A DNA stretch of 64,000 bases, taken from positions 1 through 64,000 of the forward strand of contig NZ_JNWV01000035.1 of the NCBI RefSeq assembly GCF_000716535.1. Reading direction: 5' to 3'. The position numbers were made by a program, and so were the translations under genes. The notes beneath the pieces were generated by a model. It was not told the origin of the DNA. It was given only the letters and a program-made list of their open reading frames with translations, and did no database searches. Position 1 is the first letter of the stretch. The number at the start of each line of letters is the position of its first letter. Source of the DNA: Streptomyces flaveolus (GTDB lineage: Bacteria > Actinomycetota > Actinomycetes > Streptomycetales > Streptomycetaceae). Shown one piece after another: positions 35,144-43,375 of this stretch.

Positions 35144-35893
35144 TCAGCGGACGTGGCCCCCACTGAATCGGCGGTACAGGATTCCACCCGTGAGGATGAG
35201 CGCGACGCTGCCCGCGAGAGCGGGGGCCGTGAGGTCCGCTCCGGTGTGGGCCAGCGAGGACGCCACGGGGCGCGGGGCAGGGTGGGACCGGGAGGAAGCC
35301 GGAGGCTTGGGGGCCCGGGGCTTCGGAACCGCTGAGTGCGGGGCCGGGATCGGGTGGTGGCCGGATTCGTTGACCGAGTGGTTGCCGAAGACCGGGTTGC
35401 CCACACCGACCACGTTGACACTGTTCCCGGAGACGTTCACCGGCAGGTCGATCGGGAGCTGGAGGCCGTTGCCCGACAGCAGCCCGGGCGAGTCCGCAGT
35501 GCTGCCGTGAGCCGACGCACCACCGGACCCGATCGATGCGCCGCTGCCGCCCGCACTGCCGGCTTTCGCCGCGCCACTGGTTTCGGCAACGTCGGCCTTC
35601 GCCGTACCGTTCTTCCCGGCACCGGCGGTCTTCGCCGCACCGCCGTTCACACAGGTGTTGCCCGCTGCCGGATTGAGCAGCCCCACCACGTCAGCGGTGT
35701 TGCCGCAGATGTTCACCGGCACGTGCACCGGGATCTGGACGTTGTTGCCGGAGAGCACCCCGGGCGAGCCGGCCGCCGTTGCCTCGGCACCGGCCCCGTC
35801 GGCCGCGAAGGCGGCGGACACCGGGAACGCCACGACCATCGCGCCGGACGCGGCGGCGACGGCGAACACACCGTTTCGGGTAGTCCGTCTCAT
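35144..35893 (-). CDS. Long chaplin, two chaplin domains and sortase signal
   Basis: A 249-residue cell-wall-anchored chaplin (ChpA/B/C type). The signal peptide ends near residue 31. Domain 1 (about 42-83) has SPGVLSGNNVQIPVHVPVN and both cysteines (63 and 81). Domain 2 (about 134-174) has SPGLLSGNGLQLPIDLPVN, but Ser155 and Ser173 replace the two cysteines. A Pro-rich wall spanner leads to LAHTG, a class E sortase signal, then a membrane helix and a basic tail. It would anchor short chaplins on the hyphal surface. AGGAAA precedes the ATG. Confidence 0.9.
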   Translation of the reverse strand: MRRTTRNGVFAVAAASGAMVVAFPVSAAFAADGAGAEATAAGSPGVLSGNNVQIPVHVPVNICGNTADVVGLLNPAAGNTCVNGGAAKTAGAGKNGTAKADVAETSGAAKAGSAGGSGASIGSGGASAHGSTADSPGLLSGNGLQLPIDLPVNVSGNSVNVVGVGNPVFGNHSVNESGHHPIPAPHSAVPKPRAPKPPASSRSHPAPRPVASSLAHTGADLTAPALAGSVALILTGGILYRRFSGGHVR

Positions 35894-35919
35894 TGGTTTC
35901 CTGCCTTCCTGACATCATC

Positions 35920-35935
35920 GCGGGCACTCACCCGC
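35920..35935 (-). promoter_or_regulatory. 5'-leader hairpin before the long chaplin
   Basis: GCGGG cactca CCCGC on the plus strand, 27 nt before the start at 35893; same position class as the other leader hairpins. Confidence 0.4.
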
Positions 35936-36043
35936 ACCCACATAAAACGGACGCGCCCCATCCGGAGTTATGGCGTACCGCTCGCGAGTTGCTACGGGGC
36001 GGACCGCCGGCCCGCCCCGGGCGCAGCGAGTCGTGCACGATTC

Positions 36044-36063
36044 ATACCCCCTAGGGGTATACT
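36044..36063 (+). promoter_or_regulatory. CsoR-type copper operator overlapping a -10 box
   Basis: ATACCCC cta GGGGTAT (36044-36060) is a perfect 7-base palindrome around three bases, matching the known CsoR operator pattern. It runs into TATACT (36058-36063), a good -10 box. Apo-CsoR would block this promoter; copper would release it. It lies about 65 bases before copZ. Confidence 0.8.
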
Positions 36064-36127
36064 GTGACCACGTCGGGGATCCCCTCAGGGACCCCACTGG
36101 CCCCGAACGCCTCTACGAGGAGCAACG

Positions 36128-36367
36128 ATGACCGCTCAGACCGACACCACGGCCCCCGTCACCACCGTCTACAAGGTGACCGGCATGAGCTGTGGCCACT
36201 GCGAGGGCTCCGTCTCCGGCGAGATCTCCCAGATCCCGGGCGTCAGCTCGGTGAAGGCCGTCGCGTCGACCGGCGAGGTGACCGTCGTCTCCGAGGCCCC
36301 GCTGGACGAGGAGGCCGTGCGCGCCGCCGTGGACGAGGCCGGTTTCGAGCTGGCCGGCCAGGCCTGA
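36128..36367 (+). CDS. copZ: Copper chaperone, heavy-metal-associated domain
   Basis: A 79-residue cytoplasmic HMA-domain protein that would pass Cu(I) to CopA. The metal site is GMSCGHCEGSV; the fold continues with IPGVSSVKAVASTGEVTV and the end VDEAGFELAG. It is the first gene behind the CsoR operator and lies 86 bases before copA. Length is normal for CopZ-like proteins. Confidence 0.93.
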   Translation: MTAQTDTTAPVTTVYKVTGMSCGHCEGSVSGEISQIPGVSSVKAVASTGEVTVVSEAPLDEEAVRAAVDEAGFELAGQA

Positions 36368-36453
36368 GGAAAACCCTCCGTTTCCCCGACCGGACCGTGC
36401 CGGCCAGCTGATACTGGACCCGTACGGTCCGGTCCGATGTCTGGAGTCCGGAC

Positions 36454-38424
36454 ATGACCAGCACCACCGCAGAAGCCGCGGAGACGGCCGCGACCACGGG
36501 CACCGCCTCCGAGGTCGAGCTGCTCATCGGCGGAATGACCTGCGCCTCCTGCGCCGCCCGGGTGGAGAAGAAGCTCAACCGGATGGACGGCGTCAGCGCC
36601 ACCGTCAACTTCGCCACCGAGAAGGCCAAGGTCACCTTCGCCGACGGCGTCCAGGTCGCCGACCTGATCGCCACCGTGGAGAAGACCGGCTACACCGCCG
36701 AGGAACCGCCGCCACCGCGGCCCGCACCCGAGACGGGCCCGGAAACCCCCGCACCGGACGCCGTACTGGGCGCCCTGCGCCACCGCCTGCTCGTCTGCGC
36801 GCTGCTCGCCTCCCCCGTGGTCCTGCTCTCGATGATCCCGGCGCTCCAGTTCGACAACTGGCAGTGGCTGTCGCTCACCCTCGCCGCACCGGTCGTCGTC
36901 TGGGGCGGCGCCCCCTTCCACCGGGCCGCCTGGACCAACCTCCGGCACGGCGCCGCCACCATGGACACCCTCGTCTCGGTCGGCACGCTGGCCGCGTTCG
37001 GCTGGTCGCTGTGGGCGCTCTTCTTCGGCGGCGCGGGCATGCCCGGCACGCACGACGAGTTCCGGTTCACCGTCTCCCGCATGGACGGCGCCTCCACGAT
37101 CTACCTGGAGGTGGCCGCCGGAGTCGTCGCGCTGATCCTGCTCGGCCGCTATCTGGAGGCCCGCTCCAAGCGCCGCGCGGGCGCCGCCCTGAAGGCCCTG
37201 ATGGAGCTGGGCGCCAAGGACGTGGCGGTGCTGCGGGAGGGCCGCGAGGTACGGATACCGGTGTCGTCCCTGGCCGTCGGCGACCGGTTCGTCGTCCGGC
37301 CCGGCGAGAAGATCGCCACCGACGGCACGGTCGTGGAGGGCGTCTCCGCGGTGGACGCGTCCATGCTGACCGGCGAGTCGGTGCCGGTGGACGTCGGTCC
37401 CGGCGACCGGGTCACCGGCGCCACCGTCAACGCGGGCGGCCGGCTGGTCGTGGAGGCCACCCGGGTCGGCGCGGACACCCAGCTCGCCCGGATGGCGAAG
37501 CTGGTCGAGGACGCGCAGAACGGCAAGGCCGAGGTGCAGCGGCTCGCCGACCGGATCTCCGCCGTCTTCGTCCCCGTGGTCATCCTCATCGCGCTCGGCA
37601 CCTTCGGCATCTGGCTGGGCGTCACCGGCGACACCGTGGCCGCGTTCACCGCCGCCGTCGCCGTCCTGATCATCGCCTGCCCGTGCGCGCTGGGCCTGGC
37701 CACCCCGACCGCGCTGATGGTCGGCACCGGGCGCGGCGCCCAGCTCGGCCGCGAGGTGGCCGTGGGGCGCCTCTACGACGATCTTCCGCAGGAGTTGGCC
37801 CGCGCGGCCCGCGAGGCCGAGCAGGAGGGCCGTACGGCCGTCGTGGCGGGCTGGGACGGGCGGGCCCGCGGGGTCCTCGCCGTCGCCGACGCGGTCAAGG
37901 AGACCAGCGCCGAGGCGGTTCGTGAGCTGCGGGCGCTGGGGCTGACGCCGGTGCTGCTCACCGGGGACAACCGGGCGGTCGCCGAGGCGGTCGCGCGCAC
38001 GGTCGGCATCGACCCCGAGCACGTCTTCGCCGAGGTGCTGCCCGAGGACAAGGTGGACGTCGTACGACGGCTCCAGCGCGAGGGGCGGTCCGTGGCCATG
38101 GTCGGCGACGGCGTGAACGACGCCGCCGCGCTCGCCACGGCGGACCTGGGCCTGGCGATGGGCACCGGCACGGACGCCGCGATCGAGGCCGGCGATCTGA
38201 CGCTGGTGCGCGGGGACCTGCGGGTGGCCGCGGACGCCATCCGGCTGTCCCGGCGGACGCTGGCCACCATCAAGGGCAACCTGGTGTGGGCCTTCGGCTA
38301 CAACGTCGCCGCGCTGCCGCTGGCCGCCGCGGGGCTGCTCAACCCGATGATCGCGGGAGCGGCGATGGCCTTCTCCTCGGTGTTCGTGGTGACCAACAGC
38401 CTGCGGCTACGGGCCTTCCGGTGA
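36454..38424 (+). CDS. copA: Copper P1B-type ATPase lacking the phosphorylation segment
   Basis: A 656-residue CopA-like protein. Present are the N-terminal metal site GGMTCASC, membrane helices, actuator motif [10 protein letters not shown], the channel motif [16 protein letters not shown], and late [11 protein letters not shown] and [11 protein letters not shown] motifs. The sequence passes from GTGRGAQLG straight to [13 protein letters not shown] (near 37750). In family members this interval holds the DKTGT phosphorylation loop and the SEHP nucleotide site, roughly 100 residues. The reading frame is kept. Without the Asp the protein cannot form the acyl-phosphate, so it should not pump copper. 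Either this is a real in-frame deletion or an assembly collapse. Confidence 0.85.
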   Translation: MTSTTAEAAETAATTGTASEVELLIGGMTCASCAARVEKKLNRMDGVSATVNFATEKAKVTFADGVQVADLIATVEKTGYTAEEPPPPRPAPETGPETPAPDAVLGALRHRLLVCALLASPVVLLSMIPALQFDNWQWLSLTLAAPVVVWGGAPFHRAAWTNLRHGAATMDTLVSVGTLAAFGWSLWALFFGGAGMPGTHDEFRFTVSRMDGASTIYLEVAAGVVALILLGRYLEARSKRRAGAALKALMELGAKDVAVLREGREVRIPVSSLAVGDRFVVRPGEKIATDGTVVEGVSAVDASMLTGESVPVDVGPGDRVTGATVNAGGRLVVEATRVGADTQLARMAKLVEDAQNGKAEVQRLADRISAVFVPVVILIALGTFGIWLGVTGDTVAAFTAAVAVLIIACPCALGLATPTALMVGTGRGAQLGREVAVGRLYDDLPQELARAAREAEQEGRTAVVAGWDGRARGVLAVADAVKETSAEAVRELRALGLTPVLLTGDNRAVAEAVARTVGIDPEHVFAEVLPEDKVDVVRRLQREGRSVAMVGDGVNDAAALATADLGLAMGTGTDAAIEAGDLTLVRGDLRVAADAIRLSRRTLATIKGNLVWAFGYNVAALPLAAAGLLNPMIAGAAMAFSSVFVVTNSLRLRAFR

Positions 38425-39048
38425 GGTGACGGCAATTGCCGGGGCGGATGTCCCGGTCCCCCTGGAGTCCGGCGCGAGCCTCACATAAGCTCTTCACAAG
38501 GCTCGCGCATCATCCTTACGCTTGAGTCCCGATCGCCGTATCGGGGCTCTTGCGCACCTAAAGGACATATGCAAGAGACGCAGATCACAGTGATGCGAAC
38601 GTAACCATCGAAGGGGTTCGAAGGTCTAAGTTGGCGATGTCAGACCAGCGTCTTGGGGGGCGCTGACTGGCATCTGGGGATGTCTTGGGGGACTTCCTCA
38701 GAGATGCGTTGCCGGGGCACGTACACCGGGAAGCTTTGAGCGGCCCTTCCGGCGTGCGTTGTCCCGGCAGATCGCACCGCATCACTGGAGCAGGCCGAGT
38801 TTTGCTCGTTCTGCTCACAGACAGCGATTCAGGCGCTGTCCTCTCCGAGCGCCCGGCCGGATCCCGTGGGGGGAATCCGCACCGGGACATGGGAAGGCGC
38901 CCTGGTCGTCGGCCCGTGGGGGGACCGGCGTCTCAGGGCGCCTTCCGCTTTTCGCCTGTACCGCTACGGCACTCCGGCCCGTGCGGCCGTGACGGGACCG
39001 TCGGGCGCCTGGAGGCTCACCGCACCCCAGGCGCCCGCCGAAGAGAAC
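38425..39048. other. 624-base gap with a terminator and no clear gene
   Basis: Between copA and citrate synthase. About 38570-38700 has an AT-richer stretch with several CTTGGGGG-type repeats and might be the start of a short or broken gene, but no family was recognised. GGAAGGCGCCCTG (38892-38904) pairs with CAGGGCGCCTTCC (38934-38946), followed by GCTTTTCG, which looks like a rightward terminator. Confidence 0.4.
38892..38946 (+). terminator. Rho-independent-like terminator
   Basis: Perfect 13-base inverted repeat with a 29-base loop, followed by GCTTTTCG on the plus strand. It lies about 470 bases past copA, so it may end a separate transcript. Confidence 0.55.
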
Positions 39049-40338
39049 TCAGCGCTCCTCGACCGGAACGAAGTCGCGCTCCACCACGCCCGTGTAGATC
39101 TGGCGCGGGCGGCCGATGCGGGAGCCCGGCTCCTTGATCATCTCGGTCCACTGGGCGATCCAGCCCGGCAGGCGGCCGAGGGCGAACAGGACCGTGAACA
39201 TCTCGGTCGGGAAGCCCATGGCGCGGTAGATCAGACCGGTGTAGAAGTCCACGTTCGGGTACAGCTTGCGCTCGACGAAGTAGTCGTCGGACAGCGCGTG
39301 CTCCTCCAGCTTGAGGGCGATGTCGAGGAGCTCGTCGTCCTTGCCCAGCGCGGAGAGCACGTCGTGCGCGGCGGCCTTGATGATCTTGGCGCGCGGGTCG
39401 AAGTTCTTGTAGACCCGGTGGCCGAAGCCCATCAGGCGGACGCCGTCCTCCTTGTTCTTCACCTTGCGGATGAAGGTGTCGACGTCGGAGCCCGAGTCGC
39501 GGATGCCCTCCAGCATCTCCAGCACGGACTGGTTGGCACCGCCGTGCAGCGGGCCCCACAGGGCGCTGATGCCGGCCGAGATGGACGCGAACATGTTGGC
39601 CTGCGAGGAGCCGACCAGACGGACCGTGGAGGTCGAACAGTTCTGCTCGTGGTCGGCGTGCAGGATCAGCAGCTTGTCCAGCGCGGCGACGACGACCGGG
39701 TCCAGCTCGAACTCCTGCGCCGGCACCGAGAAGGTCATGCGCAGGAAGTTCTCGACGTAACCGAGGTCGTTGCGCGGGTAGACGAACGGGTGGCCGATCG
39801 ACTTCTTGTACGCGTACGCCGCGATCGTCGGGAGCTTGGCGAGCAGCCGGATCGTGGAGAGGTCGCGCTGCGTCTCGTCGAACGGGTTGTGGCTGTCCTG
39901 GTAGAAGGTGGACAGCGCCGAGACGACCGAGGACAGCATGGCCATCGGGTGGGCGTCGCGCGGGAAGCCCTTGTAGAAGTTCTTGACGTCCTCGTGCAGC
40001 AGCGTGTGCCGCGTGATGTCGTTCTTGAACGCAGTCAGCTGGTCGACGGTGGGCAGCTCGCCGTTGATCAGCAGGTACGCCACCTCAAGGAAGGTGGAGC
40101 GCTCGGCCAGCTGCTCGATGGGGTAGCCGCGGTAGCGGAGGATGCCCGCCTCGCCGTCGAGGTAGGTGATCGCGGATTTGTAGGCGGCGGTGTTGCCGTA
40201 GCCGCTGTCCAGGGTCACCAGACCGGTCTGGGCGCGGAGCTTCCCGATGTCGAAGCCCTTGTCACCGACGGTGCTGTCGACCACCGGGTAGGTGTACTCG
40301 CCGTCGCCGTACCGCAGTACTACAGAGTTGTCGCTCAC
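39049..40338 (-). CDS. Citrate synthase
   Basis: A 429-residue type II citrate synthase, condensing oxaloacetate and acetyl-CoA in the TCA cycle. GYGNTAAYKSAITYLDGEAGILRYRGYPIE, the active-site GPLHGGANQ and MGFGHRVYKNFDPRA are clear. The GTG at 40338 (product MSDNSVVLRYGDG) is preferred to the GTG at 40350 because GAGGGA precedes it and family members start there. The upstream 300 bases (40339-40642) contain its promoter; no motif was certain. Confidence 0.93.
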   Translation of the reverse strand: MSDNSVVLRYGDGEYTYPVVDSTVGDKGFDIGKLRAQTGLVTLDSGYGNTAAYKSAITYLDGEAGILRYRGYPIEQLAERSTFLEVAYLLINGELPTVDQLTAFKNDITRHTLLHEDVKNFYKGFPRDAHPMAMLSSVVSALSTFYQDSHNPFDETQRDLSTIRLLAKLPTIAAYAYKKSIGHPFVYPRNDLGYVENFLRMTFSVPAQEFELDPVVVAALDKLLILHADHEQNCSTSTVRLVGSSQANMFASISAGISALWGPLHGGANQSVLEMLEGIRDSGSDVDTFIRKVKNKEDGVRLMGFGHRVYKNFDPRAKIIKAAAHDVLSALGKDDELLDIALKLEEHALSDDYFVERKLYPNVDFYTGLIYRAMGFPTEMFTVLFALGRLPGWIAQWTEMIKEPGSRIGRPRQIYTGVVERDFVPVEER

Positions 40339-40642
40339 GTCTTCCCTCACCGACGTAGTGCCTCATCTTCGAGGTGCCCTGACTGTCTCTACCATCCCCC
40401 ATTTGGCTCAGGAGAGTGCACTCGGGGTCGACCATTGGGCCTATTGGCGGCACTCAGTGCCGTCAACCTGCTCATCCTGCCCCCTCGGAGGGGCAACCGG
40501 AAGTGCTCTGTGACCTTCACGACTCGTTTGATCGATCATTTTCGCCGCAGGGCCGGATTCAGGGCCACCACGGTGACTTCAGCGCCACGGCCCGTGACTT
40601 CAGGGTCCGCCGCGCGTGACTTCGGGGACCGCCGCCCGGGGT

Positions 40643-42895
40643 TCAGGCCCCCAGTCTGAAGTCCAGGGCCGTGAACCGCCGCCCGGCCGACACCGTGCGC
40701 ACCGCCTGCCCGATCGCCTTGCGTGAACCGACGAGGACGACCAGTCGCCGCGCCCGGGTGACCGCCGTGTAGAGCAGGTTCCGCTGGAGCATCATCCATG
40801 CTCCCGTGGTGACCGGAATCACCACGGCGGGGTATTCACTGCCCTGTGAGCGGTGAATGGTCACCGCGTACGCGTGGGCCAGTTCGTCCAGTTCGTCGAA
40901 ATCGTACGGAACCTCCTCATCCTCGTCCGTCAGCACGGTCAAGCGCTGGTCGACCGGATCGAGCGAGGTGACGACGCCCACGGTGCCGTTGAAGACACCG
41001 TTCTCGCCTTTCTCGTAATTGTTGCGAATCTGGGTGACCTTGTCGCCGACGCGGAAGACCCGGCCACCGAACCGCTTCTCCGGCAGATCGGGCCGCCCGG
41101 GCGTGATGGCCTGCTGGAGCAGCCCGTTGAGCGCGCCCGCCCCGGCCGGGCCCCGGTGCATCGGCGCGAGCACCTGCACGTCCCGGCGCGGGTCCAGGCC
41201 GAACTTGGCCGGAATCCGCCGCGCGGCCACGTCCACGGTGAGCCGGCCGGCGGCCTCCGTATCGTCCTCCACGAAGAGGAAGAAGTCCTTCATCCCGTCG
41301 GTGAGCGGATGCTGCCCCGCGTTGATGCGGTGCGCGTTGGTGACGACGCCGGACTGCTGGGCCTGCCGGAAGACCCGGGTGAGCCGGACGGCCGGGACGG
41401 GACTGCCGTCGGCGAGCAGATCGCGCAGGACCTCCCCCGCGCCGACGCTGGGCAACTGGTCCACGTCCCCCACGAAGAGCAGATGGGCCCCCGGCGGTAC
41501 GGCCTTCACGAGCTTGTTGGCGAGCAGCAGGTCCAGCATGGAGGCCTCGTCCACGACCACCAGGTCGGCGTCCAGCGGCCGGTCCCGGTCGTAGGCGGCG
41601 TCCCCGCCGGGCTTGAGCTCCAGCAGCCGGTGCACGGTGGAGGCCTCGGCTCCGGTCAGCTCGGCCAGCCGCTTGGCGGCCCGGCCGGTCGGGGCGGCGA
41701 GCAGCACCTTGGCACGCCGGGCCCGGGCCAGCTCCACGATCGAGCGCACGGTGAACGACTTGCCGCAGCCGGGGCCGCCGGTCAGCACGGCGACCTTCTC
41801 GGTCAGCGCGAGTTTCACGGCCGCCTCCTGCTCGGGCGCGAGGTCGGCGCCGGTGCGGGATCTCAGCCACCCGAGCGCCTTGCCCCAGTCGACGTCCCGG
41901 AACCCCGGCATCCGGTCCTGGTCCGTGCGCAGAAGCCGCAGGAGCTGGGCGGCGAGGGAGAGTTCGGCACGGTGGAAGGGGACGAGGTACACGGCACTGA
42001 CGGGCTCGTCCCCGCCGTCGGGTCCGGGCACCTTCTCCCGGACGACCCCCGGATCGCCCCCGTCCTGCGGCACCTGACCCAGCTCGCCCAGACACTCGAT
42101 GACCAGCCCGGTGTCGACCTGGAGCAGCTTCACGGCATCGGCGATCAGCCGCTCCTCCGGCAGGAAGCAGTGCCCCTGGTCGGCGGACTGCGACAGTGCG
42201 TACTGCAGGCCGGCCTTCACGCGCTCGGGACTGTCGTGCGGGATGCCGACCGACTGGGCGATCTTGTCGGCGGTGAGGAAGCCGATGCCCCAGACGTCGG
42301 CGGCGAGCTGGTAGGGGCGTTCCTTCACGACGGAGATCGACGCGTCGCCGTACTTCTTGTAGATCCGCACGGCGATGGAGGTGGACACCTCGACGGTCTG
42401 CAGGAAGAGCATGACCTCCTTGATCGCCTTCTGTTCCTCCCAGGCGTCGGCGATCTTCTTGGTGCGTTTGGGGCCGAGGCCGGGGACCTCGACGAGGCGC
42501 TCGGGCTCCTCCTCGATGATCCTCAGGGTGTCGACGCCGAAGTGCTGGGTGATGCGGTCGGCGAAGACCGGCCCGATGCCCTTGACCAGCCCGGACCCCA
42601 GATAGCGCCGGATGCCCTGGACGGTGGCCGGCAGCACGGTCGTGTAGTTCTCGACGTGGAACTGCTTGCCGTACTGCGGATGCGACCCCCAGCGGCCCTC
42701 CATCCGGAGGGATTCACCGACCTGGGCACCGAGCAGCGCGCCGACCACCGTGAGGAGATCTGCGGCACCTCTTCCGGTGTCGACCCGGGCCACCGTGTAC
42801 CCGTTCTCCTCATTGGCGTACGTGATCCGCTCCAGCACGCCTTCGACCACGGCAAGACGCCGTTCGCCGGTCTGGGTCCCCGCCTGTTGAGCCAT
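40643..42895 (-). CDS. RecD2-like ATP-dependent DNA helicase
   Basis: A 750-residue superfamily 1B helicase (RecD2/TraA group) working 5'-3' on DNA, distinct from the RecBCD subunit. The N-terminal region has a helix-hairpin-helix set (GIRRYLGSGLVKGIGPVFADRI, VPGLGPKRTKKI). The helicase core shows LTGGPGCGKSFTVR (Walker A), VVDEASMLDL (Walker B), GDVDQLPSVGAG, and the late YAVTIHRSQGSEYPAVVIPV and LLYTAVTRARRLVVLVG motifs. ATG at 42895 is chosen because family proteins begin near MAQQ. Confidence 0.88.
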   Translation of the reverse strand: MAQQAGTQTGERRLAVVEGVLERITYANEENGYTVARVDTGRGAADLLTVVGALLGAQVGESLRMEGRWGSHPQYGKQFHVENYTTVLPATVQGIRRYLGSGLVKGIGPVFADRITQHFGVDTLRIIEEEPERLVEVPGLGPKRTKKIADAWEEQKAIKEVMLFLQTVEVSTSIAVRIYKKYGDASISVVKERPYQLAADVWGIGFLTADKIAQSVGIPHDSPERVKAGLQYALSQSADQGHCFLPEERLIADAVKLLQVDTGLVIECLGELGQVPQDGGDPGVVREKVPGPDGGDEPVSAVYLVPFHRAELSLAAQLLRLLRTDQDRMPGFRDVDWGKALGWLRSRTGADLAPEQEAAVKLALTEKVAVLTGGPGCGKSFTVRSIVELARARRAKVLLAAPTGRAAKRLAELTGAEASTVHRLLELKPGGDAAYDRDRPLDADLVVVDEASMLDLLLANKLVKAVPPGAHLLFVGDVDQLPSVGAGEVLRDLLADGSPVPAVRLTRVFRQAQQSGVVTNAHRINAGQHPLTDGMKDFFLFVEDDTEAAGRLTVDVAARRIPAKFGLDPRRDVQVLAPMHRGPAGAGALNGLLQQAITPGRPDLPEKRFGGRVFRVGDKVTQIRNNYEKGENGVFNGTVGVVTSLDPVDQRLTVLTDEDEEVPYDFDELDELAHAYAVTIHRSQGSEYPAVVIPVTTGAWMMLQRNLLYTAVTRARRLVVLVGSRKAIGQAVRTVSAGRRFTALDFRLGA

Positions 42896-42949
42896 GATCC
42901 GACGGTACCGGTGAGGTCTGACACCGGCCCACCGCCACGGTCCCTGCCC

Positions 42950-43231
42950 GTGACCGACGCCGAGGGGACCGGGGCCGCCGCTCAGGAGTCGCGGGACCGC
43001 GTCGAGGCGGCCACCGCGGGGACGCCGTACCGATTGCGCGGGACGGCGGAGGGGTTCGAGCCGACCGTCGACGTCCACACCGGGTCGCGCTCCGCCCGCG
43101 GGAGAAGCGCTTCACCCTGACCGACGTCGTCCGTGCCGTCGCGTACGAGGCGGGCCCGGGCGGAGTCCGGCGTGAAGATCGCGACGGGCTTCGCCCTGGG
43201 CACGTCGATCGCGCTCGCCGCCCTGGTCTGA
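42950..43231 (+). pseudogene. Remnant of a hypothetical protein gene
   Basis: From the GTG at 42950 the frame reads SRDRVEAATAGTPYRLRGTAEGFEPTVDV, then ends after a shift. A neighbouring frame reads EKRFTLTDVVRAVAYEAGPG, and a third ends in VKIATGFALGTSIALAALV before TGA at 43231, a membrane-anchor-like tail. The three pieces look like parts of one gene broken by deletions and shifts. The family was not identified with certainty. The rest of the gap 42896-43375 shows nothing else. Confidence 0.45.
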
Positions 43232-43375
43232 CCCTGAGCGGTCAACTCGTCGACGGGTGCCGGGATTTGTGCCGCAACGGTGGCGGCCGACCCACCGGTG
43301 CACGGACACCTTCAGCCACTAGAGTGACGGGCGACCCCGCTCCCCTGATCCTCGTAGCGACAGGAGCCAGGACTG

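Noticed and set aside
34669..35421. Minus-strand frame in the hairpin-rich gap
   Set aside because: No family features, no ribosome site, and it overlaps the chaplin in another frame.
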